Shown: one piece after another, positions 10,825 through 24,396 of the stretch
How positions within the stretch are numbered: position 1 is the first letter of the stretch
Layout: each line of letters begins with the position of its first letter
NCBI GenBank assembly: GCA_009823395.1
Contig: CM020503.1
Span: 3,996,501-4,060,500 of the forward strand
DNA from: Thamnaconus septentrionalis
Taxonomy: Eukaryota; Chordata; Actinopteri; Tetraodontiformes; Monacanthidae
DNA: 64,000 nt
Reading direction: 5' to 3'
The notes under the pieces: model-generated
What the model was told of the DNA's origin: nothing
What the model saw: the letters and a program-made list of their open reading frames with translations, nothing else
Database searches by the model: none
Position numbers and translations under genes: made by a program

Positions 10825-13800
10825 GAACAGCGCAGCACAGAAAAACAGCACTGCAGTGCCACATACCTCCTGTTTGTAAATTGCTTCCCTCCCTCTCCTT
10901 TTTTCTCGATTGGACCCTTCAGGAAGCCCCTGTAAATCCATACATCTTTCCACGTTAGACCCGGGGTCTCCCTGCCGCTGACCGGAGCAGGCAGCTGGTG
11001 ACAATATAGACACATAGACAAGGTGAAGACGTTTGCAGCAGCAGCATGAGGAAGGTCTTTACGTCTTCTTCTGTCCCGCTGAAATGAAACTTGGTGTTGT
11101 GTGGCTGCTGGTCCTCAAGTGTCGCTGCTTCAAGCTGCTGAAATGTGTGGCGTAATTTACAGCCAAAACATTCATTAAAACACCCACAAACTTTCATTAT
11201 GTTTGTGAGCAGGGACACCCAAATGTGTCCAACTGGTCAAAATAAACTATTATTTTATTATTACTCTTTAGTGAAACAAGGTGGTCATAATCTTTCAGTA
11301 AAAATGTTTTTAAATAAAGTAAGTTAACTGTAAATTTCCTGCCTCTTTGTGTGAGCTTAATTTTGTGCATGATGGGAAAGCTTTAATAATGAAAGCTTTT
11401 TTACATACATTCAGCCATGGAAAATGGTGATTATCTTAAAAAAAAAAAGACTTGTAATACATTGTGCGTCTTTTGCTGTGATTTGCAGTTAATATGCATT
11501 GCAAAAATACACTGGAAACACTGCATCTCAATGTTGTTATTGTTCATACTTTTGCAATATGTCCTTTTATGATCAAAGTTGATGTTGATTCAGTGTGATC
11601 TATTTTAGTAGACTTCACTTGAATTTACAGCAGATTAACGTTGCACAGTTCATATTTTCACTCTCATTTGGATGTTTGTGACTTAGAAATAGGACAAGGA
11701 GGGGCAAGACTGTCTTCCCCGGAGTCTGTTTGTGCAGGTTAGGGTGTGTGTATGCATGCTCCTGTCTAGTATGCTTTCCTGTTTGAGCCTTGCACGGACA
11801 TAAAGTGTGGTCTCACAATAGCCCATTGTCCCGTCTCCCCTCCACGCTTCCTGTCATGTCAGAATTCACGGAAATTAGGACACAGGGCAAACAAACAGCG
11901 GCGGCCACGGCTCTCGGCAGGCGCGTCGTGCCCTCCAGGCGGGACCCCAGCACGGACGGTGGGTGTGGGTGGGAGGAATCCTGCCAGGAAGCTAATCAGC
12001 GTCCCATCCCTGCGTAACCAACGAAAGGGAGACGCATTTTACATTATGCATGAAGGAATATGGAAAAGGGGGCGGCGAAGGGCTGCAGGGCTGCACGGTG
12101 GAGGAGCTACACAGCGGTTTGGGTCTGAAAAACTAAACCAGGAATGGTGGGGATTTTCCAACAAATTCCACTTTGGTTTATAGTATTATATGATTTCGCC
12201 CACAGGGCATTGGTTTGTCCTCACTGGAACTGTGGGCTTTTCAAAATTTTAGAAAAGGTTGTTAAAAAACACCACTCTCTGTCTCAGCAGCCTTCCTTTT
12301 CCCCCGAAACTTTTTCAGACACTCCAATGCCGTGCTAACTGAAGGAAGGATTGCAACATGAACACGTGAACACTGACCTTGACAGATTACAGAGAATAAG
12401 GAAATTCCAAAAAAAATCTGAGATTACCTCCTTCACTCCAGTTTTGATGAAAACACTCCATGTCAAAAGGTAAAAACAGTTACTAAAAGAGCTTTAAAAA
12501 AAATCCTTGCAGGCGTAACTTCTGCAAAGCCAACTTTGCCGAGACTTCCATTCTTAAACAACGAACATCCAATTGCCAACATTGCAAAGCTCCAGCCTGA
12601 GGCATTTTTCAATTAGTCGTTGTATTGCATAGCTAATCAGCATTGTTTGGTTGTGACAAAAGGAGGAAGCTACTGCCCCATGCTGCCATTAAAAACCCCC
12701 GAAGACAATAAGGAAGAGACAGGAAGTGAGTGCAGGAAATACAGGAAGTGACTCCAAGCCTAGTCAAAGCTAAAGAAAAAAAAGCGCAGCTGTTGCACCA
12801 GTGCAACTCCTAGATGACATTTTCACACTAAAAGATGATCAAATTGATTGAAGGTTGCTGCTGAACAGAGTTGACTTAAACATGTGCATCTAGAGTCGCA
12901 CCTTGCACCAGCAGGTAGTCCGGAGCTGCTGCTTCCTGTTTCAACTGCCTGCAAAGAATGTGATTGGTCAGACAGGTGTCCAAATTCCAAATGTTTTCCT
13001 CTGCCCTCGTTACCTCATGGATTTGTGGAATAAATACAAACATTTTAGGAACAGTTCCGCCTGGCATGCCAGGTCAGAGCAAAGCTTGGCCTTTTTCCTG
13101 CCTCAACAGTCGTGCATCTTACATCTATCTGTTTTAGAGGCAAACATCGGGCTGACAGGGTGGAAGACCCATACAGCAACCCTTACACATGGACACATGC
13201 ATGCTGACAGACTTAAGGATTGGCTCAGGAAACACCTTTGATGAATTCAAGACCTCTGGGATTTTCCTGCTCTTCAGTGTCGTAAAACCGGCCGTCCTGA
13301 GCGAATAACTCAGCCAGAAAACTGAAAGGAAAAGACAAAGACAGAGAAGACAGCACCTGTGTCCACTGCAGGCTGCCAGCACTGACGTCCAGACGGCTGA
13401 AAAACACAGTAGCTGCTGTTATTCTAGGAGTCAAATTAGCAGACGGGCCGCTGAAGGTTGGAGGAGGCCTAATTTAAACCAGCCTGGCCTCTGGGGAGAA
13501 GATCACGCTGCAGAAACAGGATTTACGAGCTGGCACCCAATCGGCGCTTTAATGTGCACCGCTGTGACATAAAAGAGGAACCTCGGCTGAGTATATAAAT
13601 TTTATTAAGTTTGGTTTGCTCGAAAGTGAGGGTTTTTAAAGCAGCCTGTTGGCAGCTACATTGTCTGTTTTGCCATCCAAAACTCGCACAGAGGAAACAC
13701 AGAGACGCTTACAGTAAAGGCAGAACTGGATTCTCAGGGACTTCACTTTTTTGGCCTATGGTGCCAACGAGACAAAGCCACGTCTGCCTATTAAAAGTCT

Positions 13801-15558
13801 CGAGGAAAACTATACAGCGAGATCAAATGGTTTCAGCAACATCCATGCTTGTTTATAGCATCAAATAACCACAACTTCATTAAACTCAACCCAAAACACA
13901 ATTATTCCTGTAAGTGCACATATTACAATGTGGCTCCACAGTTGGGGTTGGGGGAAGCAGGGGGGTGGGTGTCTGTTTCCAAACCATTACTTAAAATATT
14001 AGGGGGCTGTTGTTCATTACCTGAAAATGTCTCAGCTGAAAATGCATTGCAGTTCAAGGCCGGTTCTGCAGTGGTTTTCTCTTTAAAAATGACTTAATTG
14101 GCTAAATTTTCTTGGGTTTGCTCTGGCTCTAATGGCTCCAAAATATCTGGCAGGCATGTGCACTGCGTGAAAGCCATTTCCTGGAATAATATCCCCACGT
14201 TCTGTCCGTGAAATATTCATCCTGTTTCTGTGCCCCACGCCAGGTCCTTGATGTCTCTCTCTGCACTTTAAATTGATGACTGAGCCCCGAGTTACCGTTC
14301 CAACCTCTGTCAGCCCGACCCGTCTCTCGTGATCGAGTTCCCTTCCCTCAGATTGAAGAGATAACAGTGGCACAGACTGAGCACCCCACATTCTCCGTTG
14401 TCATTCCTCAACAATGTGTTTTACAGAACAAAACGGCAGCGTCTCGTTCAGCCCGTTAGAACGGATATCACAGTTTTAAACAGACATGTTGCCCATTATT
14501 GTGGACGCGCTTGAAATATTTGAGGTCTCACACAGCCTGACCTTGCAACTGAGCTGGATTTGATGCCTAATCCATTTTAAAACACTCCAGTCTAAACCCC
14601 TTTTTTTTGGCCGTTGTTGGTATAAAGAAGCCATTCGGCTTCTGTTGAGGTGCAACCAAAGACAGGAGACTGCTGCAAATTCCTCTACAGAAGAAGACAC
14701 GGGATGAAGGCAATGAAGCAACTACAAGCTGTAAATAATGGTGGCTATCAATGAAACTTTTGGATGCAGCAATACTGGCTGCGTAACAAGAACTGGGCAA
14801 CATTTTCACAAAGGGGTACACTGCCGCTAGCCTTGGCAGGCTAATGATACTAAAAGCTTAGCCATCATCTGAGCTGTCAGTCTGTAACTGTCTTAACTGT
14901 AAAAAATTCTTAATGGTGAACTTTAAATGTGATAGACAAAGGATTTGTCCCATTGTAGACCTCCCTTTACCAAATGTTTTATATGGACTCTTTTGCATAC
15001 AGACTTGAGAAATATCCACAGGAAATGTTCCACTTATTGTGTCTGGTTTGAGAGTTTGTAATGTGTTATCAATCTTTGGGAGTCTTGCTATCTGTGACCT
15101 GAATTTAAAATATTTTACTGGGCTTGTGTGAGCGATGACTTCAGTTCATCCAGTGAGGTCCTTGTTCTTATTTTTAGTGGAGTTGCATCTTTTTCAAATT
15201 GTAGTGCATCGTAGAGGAATTCCTCTCTTCCCAAATGTATTATGTTACCATTGGTGCAAAGGGCAAAGTGTTTTATGATAAGAGTATTTAATCGTTTTGT
15301 ACATGAAGACCCTGTCAGTTAGCGTCCAGCTGGCTGTCACATCTTGTTCCCGGCAGGAATGTGGATTGTACATTGAGCAGTAGAGTAGTCTCTCCAGAGT
15401 TGCAAAGCAGCAAGAGGATGAATGCTGTGTCCAACCAGGCACACACAGTCCTGGTCACAGTGGTGCTAGCTAGGATTTCCACTCACATGACAGCACATTT
15501 TTATGTTCTTTATTCCTTTCTTTCCTATCTGGTGGTTTTCAACATGGGAGGCTAAAAC

Positions 15559-16112
15559 TAGTGTTGTTGTACTCGAGATTGGTCGTGGTCTCAAGACTGG
15601 TCTAGAGACCACTTTTTAAGGGTCTCGTTCTCGTCTGGGACTCTGAGGCATTTTTACTTGGTCTTCTCTTGGTCTCGGACTGCATGGGCAGACTCTGGGT
15701 TTTTGATCAAGAACAGTTGAGAATCAGCCAAAACGACAATGACAGATAATAACGGAAAAGAATCCAGCTGCTGCCGTTTTATGCTCTGTTTGTGACACCC
15801 AAAGTGACACAGCCCCTTACTCCTTGTTCATTCATTTTTTGTTTTTTGAAGCAAAGTTGTTTTTTTGAAAATGCTTCAAAATAGTTGGCAAAGCAGCAAA
15901 ATGTTAAAGAGAAATATTAAAAGATACCTTGCTGAAAAGAGATGCTGCTGTTTGATTTAGAAGCAAACTTGATACAAAAGATACTGGTCATTTTTTCTGT
16001 TTTGTTGTTATTTTTCTTTGATATATAAAGTCTTTGTCTTGTCTCGATCTCGATACTCTCTAGTCTTGATAATGTCTTGGTCTTGGTTAGTGCGGTCTTG
16101 ACTACAACACTA
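15559..16112. mobile_element. Non-autonomous hAT-type element with exact 8-bp TSD
   Basis: The 554-bp element starts TAGTGTTGTTGT and ends ACTACAACACTA, so its ends are imperfect inverted repeats (11 of 12 bases). It is flanked on both sides by the exact 8-bp duplication GCTAAAAC (15551-15558 and 16113-16120). An 8-bp duplication is the hallmark of hAT transposases. The inside is made of GGTCTCGGTCT-like words and has no transposase frame, so it must have been moved in trans. The exact duplication suggests a fairly recent insertion. Confidence 0.85.
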
Positions 16113-16879
16113 GCTAAAACAAAACAACTCCAAACAAACCTGCTGCACCAAAAGCGCCAGTGGGAATAATTTCTACCCGGGCTCTGGTGTTTTCTTATTT
16201 TGAGCTACAATTGCTGCTACGAGGACCTAATGCTCAGTCCCCTTCCATCTCTACAGGCTGTGCATCACATTAACATCAGTAATGATGTATGAACGAACCT
16301 TGATTGCTCAAAAATACAAGATGGAAAAAGTCCCTCTGCGTGTTGCAACTTGAGCTAGCAGCTGCGTTCCATCACACATTTATGGACACCCCAGTTTAAA
16401 AACATCACTCTTGGAATCGTCCGTCTTCCCCGGCACCACAAGGTCTCGCAAGCCACAGACAAATTGGACGGGGCCAGTGAAACAGCGTCTCAGGCGCAAA
16501 GTAAATCATGGAAATGGGTCAGAGAGCATGTCAGAGGGCGGCGCTCGCCACTCCACCATCACCCCACTGCTCTCAGAGCAAAACACTGATCGGTATCTCC
16601 GTGTTTGAATGGCGGCTTAGTCAAAACATGGCCGACGCATTGTTGTACAGTACATGTGTCAGTGTGTGTATGTGTGCGTGTGTGCTAAGATGAAAAGGTG
16701 CACTTGTAAGTGGGGTGAATGTTTAAATTTGAAGATAATAAATTCCTTTTAATAAACATTTTAAATCCAATACATTATTCTTGCACTATTAGTGATCCTG
16801 AAAATAAAATATAGATATCCATAAAGAAGCATAGTAAAGCAATGTTTACAGAGGGATAATTGTGTTAGCTTCATGCTAA

Positions 16880-17010
16880 AACTGATGTTTTGTTGGGCTT
16901 TCCACACCATTGGAAGGTGCTAAAACAAGGCGGTCAGAGAGGGCAGAGCCATTGCCCAGTTTGGTGTGGAGAGGTAACGCTTTATGATGTCACAAATGGC
17001 TGGATCTGGG
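16880..17010. repeat. Relic of the dispersed repeat family (copy 2)
   Basis: Contains GTTGGGCTTTCCACACCATT, close to GTTGGGCCTTCCACATGTTA near 37745, and GAGAGGTAACGCTTTATGATGTCACA, matching the copies near 6150 and 31785 in its second half. Boundaries are not clear. Confidence 0.45.
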
Positions 17011-20000
17011 AGTTGTGGAGTAAATGATGGACTTTTTTCAGTTCCGGGTGGGAATAACATGGAAAAAGGATTTTGTATATTCCAGAATCTTTAATCCAAT
17101 ACTTTAACTTTAATCAGGATGGAATCATGATCTTTAATGGATGGTACACACATGAATGTGCCTCCACTACAAAGTTAGTTGAAGTGAACAGGTTTGCTGA
17201 CGCTCAAACAAACAACACTACAGAAAGTAACAGAAAAGTGCACGACGCGGAGAAAACGTTGACTTGTCTGAGTGTCCTTGTTTTTTATCTCACGCCATGA
17301 ACTCCCACCAGACAAACACACTTACATGGCCGCTTGTCTTCAGAGAAAGGTCCACTTTGGGTCATTAGACTGATAAAGCTTTTCCAAACAACTCAACGAT
17401 AAGCAGACTGCCACATTGGGGATGTTTTTTTTCCATAGTAACAAAAAAAGCGTTCTGCATGTTTGGGTGTTTCCCCCTCAGTGGGACTTGATACAAGCTG
17501 AGGCGTGAGAACTATTTGGTTCTCCCTTTGTGTATTTTTCAGGGAAAGATGGTGAAAGGTCCTAACTAGGAGGGAATTTTCATCTCTGCTAAGAAAAGGG
17601 GGAAAATAAGGGTAAGCATTAGAAGTCTGGAGCGTTGGAGCTCACATATCAGTTTAAAGAGAGGGATGAAGTCGTGAGAGAGCCTGGAGGGAAAAAAAAG
17701 AGCAGCACCGACCAAGAAAAATGAAAAACAGAGGAAGGGATTGTGAAAAAGAACTAAATTTGTAAGCTTTCCTCCCCTCGGAGACCCAGGTCTGAATGGC
17801 ATCCAAATTCTTTTTGAACAAATAGCTGACATGCCTCAGTACAGAGGTTGTTTATCTTGGGATGGAGCGACGGGGGTAGAGCGAGCGGAGGGATGCAACG
17901 AGGTCCTGGAAGAACGAGGAGGCCGAAAAAACACGAACAAAGAGATAAAGGAGGAAAACTTGAGCTTGTGTGAAGGAAGAGAGATACGAGAGGGACGAGA
18001 TGCTTGGGAACGCTGGCCGCAGAGAATACACAAAAACAAACGATAGCTTGAGCAGATCAGCGGGGATAATATTTTGTTTCTCCAGCTCTCGGCAACAAAG
18101 GCAAAGCGGCAGATCCGACCGGAGATCTGAGAGAAGAGTGTGTGAAGTTGAGACACACCAAACAGTCCTTCACAAACACAAAGAGCGACTGGGTACTATG
18201 GAGATACACAAGAAAACCGAGCAGCATTAAAACATAACAACATTATTCTGCACCGCTAATAGAGGCCATACGTTTTAGCTTGAACATATCAATCCAGCTA
18301 ATGTGCTGAAATCATTGCAGATAAGTTATCGGCAGAGAAAACATTAATAACTCAGGAAGAACAGATGAATGGTTACTTGAGAAAAGACAAGCTCCAACAA
18401 ATGACATCACGAAAACATGCAAAGCTGGAGCAACTGTGAGCTGTGCATATTTTACTGCACGAAAAAAAACACAAATATAGAAGAAAGACACCTTGGAAGC
18501 TTCCAAGTCTGATGACTCACACAGCAAAGCTGGAGTGAGTTCACTGCTGGAACAAGGCCAGAAACCAAGTCATGGAAAATAACTACATAGAAATGTGCAA
18601 ATACAGTTATTATATTAATTATCTGAATTAGTTCAGTTGACCTGAGAGCAAATTCAATCCTGCGATTTGGTTTTCCACAATGGAGCTGGGTGTGAATGAA
18701 GCAACCTGAACCTGAACTGTGAACCAGACGATCAAACTGTAGCTTCAACTTCATGTTTGTCCCTCTTGTGCCTCTGTGGTTCTTTTGCTCAGCTCCACGA
18801 GTCGTCTTCAGGGTGATGCTGGGTGAGTGTGTTATTTTCATTTCCCCACCATGAAATAACAGAAAGTGTGACACTGGTTAAGTTTGATCTTCTTTTGATG
18901 GAGTGGCCCAGCACTCTGTGGGTTGAAGTAAGAAACCAGATCTGTGAGTGAGCGCACTGCATCTCAAACAGGACAAAGAACTAAAATGAACAAATGGACA
19001 AATGTGTTACTACTCAGGGGTTCTTAAAAATCAAGAATCAAAGTGCTAGGATTGCACACTCAAGTTCAAGGCCCTCATTCAAAACCATCATTAGCTCAAC
19101 TGGCAGTAAAAATATCAGATTCTTACACCTTGAATGTGACAGCAGGTTTGTTCCGTCACTTTGGATCTTTTTGAACAGATTCTACAAAACTTTTTCTGTG
19201 GACTCTTCATTAGAACGAATAAACTATTTTTGGTAAATGTCCCATCCGATGTGTTAGATTCCCTCGAGACCGCAAAGTAGGAGAAATCACCTCCCAAGGT
19301 TCTCTGAAAGTACCAGCCCTTAACAAAACTTTCTCCAAGGACTCTTTCCAGGATGGATCCTTCAGTTGAGTCGCGGGAAGCGTCCGGCCTGGTATGTCAG
19401 GTTACAGCAGCAAAAGAAAGGTTCTCTCTCAGGATTCCTGCTGAAAAGCCTCCTCTGAAATATTGCAATTTTCCTGGCAGTTTGGCCGCCCGGCATTCAG
19501 AGTAAATGCTGCCTTGCTAGTGAAAGCACAGTGAGGCCCGGCTGCTAAAATAAAGGTCTGTAGGAGCGTCGGTGCCAACACTTCATGCCCGACCTGAGTG
19601 GGCGTAGGTGGCGGTCGGAGGCAAGACAGACCAAATACAGACATGCTGCTTGATACACGTGGGCATGGAATGCATGCACGTGCACGCACACGCGCACACA
19701 AGCTAATCCCTAGATGTCCTCCTCTAGCGAATATAAATATTGGAGTTAGGTATTAAACAGTGTCTGTCACTAAACAAACTGTGAGTCTTCTGATCCCTTA
19801 ATGATAATGTGGGCCGGCCAGTCATGTCGCAGCGCTCAAAAGAATTGCTACCCGATTGGCTGTCAACAGCAGCACCAAGCAACGAGGCTTATTTTGGCTG
19901 TGCCTCACAGGAGGTCGGACAGCGGGAGGCCGTGTTCAGCACCCGCGTGAGAGAAACAGACAAATGGACGACGAAACACTCAGACTGTGACTTCAGACGT

Positions 20001-20248
20001 ATTTCAATTGCACGCAGTCCTGCCGTGGCCTGACCAAAAAAAAAATCTTTCTGTGAAAAAAAAAAACAGCTGAATAAATGTTTTTTAAAAAAGTGGGGGT
20101 GGGGAGAGCAAACGATTTAAGGACCAGAATAAAATATTTGATCTTGAGCAAACAAGAGCGACCTCAGTCCGGTGTGAAAGAAGAGCAGTGACAGTCTTTT
20201 GTTTACTGGTGTCTGCCTACGTGTGAACCTCAGTGTGAGTCTTGGTAC

Positions 20249-20249
<1 letters not shown>

Positions 20250-20295
<46 letters not shown>
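20250..20295. repeat. (TG)n microsatellite
   Basis: A perfect run of about 46 bases. Confidence 0.95.
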
Positions 20296-20296
<1 letters not shown>

Positions 20297-22580
20297 CACC
20301 GGAGACAGCGGCACCCTACACTCCACAGGTGGTGTGCGATCGGACTCCTCCGGACCACCACAGAGCTTGAGGACGGTGCGAGTGAGCCTCCACTTCCTGT
20401 TGGTGAGACTCTATTTCCTGCCGGGCTCGTCAGCGTGGGACGGCTGACATGTAAATATTAAAGAGACTAAATAACCTGACAGGAGAGACGGAACGATTCA
20501 CCTCCCCACGGCGTGTATTTACCCTGGAAAGCAGCCCGTAGAAATGCTGGGAAAGAGAAGAACCCTTGAAAAAATATCTTGAATGGTGACTGAACAGCCT
20601 CCAACATCTTGAGGCCTTTGCTGGTTCGAGACTTGATGACGTTGTTGCTGTTTATCCAAGTGTTTTCTCTTAGCACTTCTCCACTACTGTCTTTTAAAAA
20701 AAAACTCACCCAGATGTGAGCGCACTACCCCTGCTGTCCCTGACATTCTCATATGTTTGATTTAAAGAACCTCATGACTTCGCTACACGCTATTGATCAG
20801 GGATTTTGATCAATAGGGTGATAAGGCTGATGATTAGGTTACTATTTGACTTCTACAACCAGTCCCTGCGACAAGCTTCCTGCTCAATCAGTGACCCCAG
20901 CCTCTCTCACACCCAGACTTAAACCTGATTTATTCAGAATGATGATGAACCTCAAAGTTGTGGGGCATTTTACTATTGTGCTTTTCTAATTTGACTGTAT
21001 GCCCAGGTTCTCACTTTGATCACCTTTGAGTTGCTGTGGAGCCAAGTCAATAGGTCTTGATTCATGGACTGATTGATTGAGTGATAACAATCAGAATGGG
21101 CCAAACAGTGGGCCTGGTGGTAGCTTTGTAGCCATGTTGATCACACTCCAGGCAGGAGTGGCATCAACTTAAAAAAATAAATAAATAAATATAAAAAAAA
21201 AAAAAAAATCACTATCAGCCCTTGCCGTCCTTGTACTGAATAAATGTGTTGCACTTGTGATAAACTGCTGACTTTGCAGCAGCCACTCTTATCTCCTCAG
21301 TGGCCTCAGTTCATAGTCCCCTCTCACTACCATCACAGCTGAAGCCGCCATGGAGCTCCTGCTCCTGCATCGTCATCCTCCGACCTGCCGAATCAGACGG
21401 GAGCTCCTTTCTATGGATCTGCAAGATTTGGAGCTTGAATTCCCTGCAAGACAGTCTGTTAACCCCCCCCCCCCCCCACCTGCCCCTTCTTAAATCTCCG
21501 TCTGCAGGCCAGACAGCACTGCTGGTACAGCTACACTGGGACTCTAAGGTGGGAGGCGAGTCCCTCAGAGGCAGAAAACACGTCTCTAACAATAGAAAGG
21601 AGGAAATCAAAGCCCCTCTGGCAAAAACACTGTGCTGCAGATTCGCTGTGTTTAGTCCAGTCATCCGGAGGCTTGCAGGCTCTGCCTCTTGATGTGGTTT
21701 CCTTTTGTTGAATCATCGCATCTCAACAAGAGCAGCCTGACACATTGTTCACAGGATTCCATGGGACGTGCTGCTCAGTAGTGTTCTGAGCCTGTTGGGA
21801 ACTCCGAAAACCTAGGAATAACTTACACACTGATCCTGTCCACTTACACAGCTGCAAAAAACAGTTCAGCAGTTTAATGTAGCTTGAATATAACTAGAGG
21901 TATTGCAGGTATACAAGTAAATAAACGACTGGATAGCTACGCTTTTACATTTTATATTACAATTTTTAGATATCATGCCATTTTCAATAAGCAAATTAGA
22001 GTGTTAAATAAATAACTTTAATGATTTTTTTTTTTTGTCCTATTTATTTCTTATTGATATGTTTGTCCTCAATTATCTTGGAAAGAGGACAGATGACCGT
22101 CCCTCACGGAGTAGGGCAACCATGAGGGCAAACAGACCCCAAAATACAAAAAAATGATGTCAATTGTGCAAACCAATGGTGTCTCTATGATCACCTAAGC
22201 ACTGAGCAAAGCAGGTCACACCTGTTTGCTGACGGCCTCACACTCACTCTCTCACCACCTGCAGAAAACTTATTATTAAAACTCATTATTTTTACTATTA
22301 TGAATATTATCAGTGTTTGAAGCCTGTGTTATCCAGTTCTCTTTGAATAATTAATAATAAAATGAACAATCATTTTAATGAAGGAGAAACAGAATCTCTG
22401 AATTTTCTCTCAAACTAATTATTATCGAGTGAAAGCTAAAACACTCAAACAGAAATAAAAACTTTCAGAAGTGTTTGGAGCTGTCATTTTGTACTAAGAA
22501 AATACAATAAAATGAAATAAATGTTATTTGTTTTTTATTCATGATCAGATAAACTTCTCAGTGGAGAGTTTCCTCATGAA

Positions 22581-22613
22581 ATGCAAATTATATCCAGGGT
22601 CCGACATGCAAAT
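22581..22613. promoter_or_regulatory. Two perfect POU octamers (ATGCAAAT) 25 bp apart
   Basis: ATGCAAAT occurs at 22581-22588 and again at 22606-22613 in the same orientation. They lie roughly 350-450 bp upstream of the GC-box promoter of cdc42ep1. POU/Oct factors bind this word. The pairing and position suggest an enhancer element, but binding is inferred only. Confidence 0.4.
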
Positions 22614-22933
22614 GATTTCAAATGATTTCCTGTGTTAAACAGTGTCTGTCGTCGGAGTCTTTGTTGGCCCATCAGTGGTTTCATGGTCACAAACCTGAAT
22701 CATCATCACAACTTCACATGGTCTTCACCGCAGTGTGTCTGTCAGCAGACACTCAGCTGGTGAGGTCTAATGATTACCACCGGATACGCTCTTCCTGGTA
22801 TGCGCAACACAACGCAACTTAGTTTTAAAACCGCAAAAGTTGCGCTTCAAATGGCACTGACTTGAGCTTTCACATGGTCTTGACACCTTGACTGACACAC
22901 TGTGCAGACGGCACCCCCTCAACCGCCAGTAGC

Positions 22934-22977
22934 ACCGCCCGCCCCCTCTCTTGAACCCCCGCCTGGCCCCGCCCATC
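22934..22977 (+). promoter_or_regulatory. cdc42ep1: GC-box promoter of cdc42ep1
   Basis: Sp1-type GC boxes occur at 22934-22945 (ACCGCCCGCCCC) and 22965-22977 (GGCCCCGCCCATC) just upstream of a CpG-rich noncoding exon. No TATA box is evident. Confidence 0.55.
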
Positions 22978-22984
22978 TTCCGCG

Positions 22985-23140
22985 CCGCGCCGCACGGCAC
23001 ACCAGGCGCGCCAGCGGGACTGTCCGGCAGCAGAAAGCGGCTCTCTCGGACCGCAAGAAAACGAAAATACACTTCGACAGCAAACATTATTTCGACCGAG
23101 GACTGCCAGAGCGCCACCGTCCCCGTCGCACTCTTTCTTG
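22985..23140 (+). other. cdc42ep1: Noncoding exon 1 of cdc42ep1
   Basis: CpG-rich sequence ends at a consensus donor, TTG|GTAAGT, at 23140/23141. The next good acceptor followed by an open 5'UTR and the coding start is at 30321-30323 (CAG after a long CT tract). The exact transcription start is not visible. Confidence 0.55.
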
Positions 23141-24061
23141 GTAAGTTTGTTTGTCTTCACTCTCAACGTTGGTTTTCGTTCAAAAGATGCACGAGGAGCC
23201 GTTTGTTGACCGTTGTTGACCGTTATTACCGCTAATTGATACGAGAATTACTTTAAAGTTTGGAAGCTAGCTCGTAGCGATAGAATTAAAACATACCTAC
23301 ATACATATATTTGATTTATGCAATATCAGAAAAAAAACATTCACACATTTTCTTCTCACTTTTTACGTGGAGTGGATAAGTCAGGAGATTTGGGAACAAG
23401 CTGGAAGTCTTTGTCATGTTCATTTCCCGAGGAATGACTTGTTCCACCTTGAAAAACACATTATTTCACATTGCAGTGAAAGCAAAAAAGCTTCCTGCAG
23501 ACGTTGAAAATAAAAGAAAAATGTGTTAAGTTCACTTCCAGATCAGGCAATGAAAACCTGCCCAAATGTTGATTCAGCCCCAGCAATCGTCAGTCGTGGC
23601 TTTATTGGTCAAGCTGGTAAAAGCGCTGTGTTGGGTTGTTGAAATGTTGAATCATTTCTCAGATGTCTGACATGAAACTCAATCCTCTGCGGAATATATT
23701 TATATGCAGCAGAAGCAGCAACAGCAGCGTGTCATTACTATTTCTTCCACCGCAGCCTCGGTCAGAATAAACGGCCTCGGCCTTTCTCAGCTCCATCACG
23801 CCACCTTGTAATTAACCAAAAGGGACATGACATGACATCAGCGGCAGGGCATGTTTTCCGGGCATCGCGGAGGCGTTCTCTGATTGGCTGTGAAAATAAG
23901 GTGCTGGACTTGAAGTCGTTGCCCTTGAGGTGTTTTAATTATGGAGACAAACGGGCGTCGTGGAGTTGGACTCATGACAAGTAGAGGGCCTTGACCTCCT
24001 GACCCCTCTTTCTCCCCCCCACCACCACCACAAGCTGCCATGGTGGCCACCATGTGAAATA

Positions 24062-24099
<38 letters not shown>

Positions 24100-24104
24100 A
24101 CACA
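24062..24104. repeat. (CA)n microsatellite
   Basis: Nearly perfect CA repeat directly abutting the left end of the element at 24109. Confidence 0.9.
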
Positions 24105-24108
24105 GAGT

Positions 24109-24396
24109 AGCTGTGTTTCCATTACAGTGTGAAGCGCATAAGTTGTAATTCTCGTAAAATCTCGTCCCGTGAGATTTACGAGAATTATGTCTATTTTTCT
24201 CTTTGTTTGCTCCTCCATCCAAACATAATGCACCATTTATGTTACGATACGATATGTCTGAAAAACCATCTCATGAGAATGTAAAAAACATTTAGCGATA
24301 TTTGATAGGTTTTTCAAAGTGTAGGCGTTTCCATTACCAGTTTTTTATTGCGATATTTAGGCTTTGCGCAATTCTGGGGGTAATGGAAACACAGCT
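24109..24396. mobile_element. 288-bp MITE with perfect 17-bp terminal inverted repeats
   Basis: It begins AGCTGTGTTTCCATTAC and ends with the exact reverse complement GTAATGGAAACACAGCT. The flanks allow either a TA duplication (if one outer base is excluded from each end) or a 3-bp AGT duplication, so the superfamily is uncertain. Inside, an inner palindrome (TCTCGTAAAATCTCGTCCCG, then GTGAGATTTACGAGA) could fold. No coding capacity. Confidence 0.75.

Larger units (their letters stand above)
4850..22890. other. 18-kb interval without a recognisable gene
   Basis: No exon with splice sites and a recognisable protein family was found on either strand. Open frames here are short and low in complexity. 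Recognisable contents are listed separately: relics of a dispersed MITE, a TATA box, a minisatellite, CA/GACA repeats and a hAT element. It may hold regulatory DNA for cdc42ep1 or a noncoding RNA, but nothing in the sequence proves this. Confidence 0.6.

Noticed and set aside
13591..13601. TATATAAAT near 13593 as a promoter
   Set aside because: AT-rich context without GC-rich or initiator sequence and no gene downstream.
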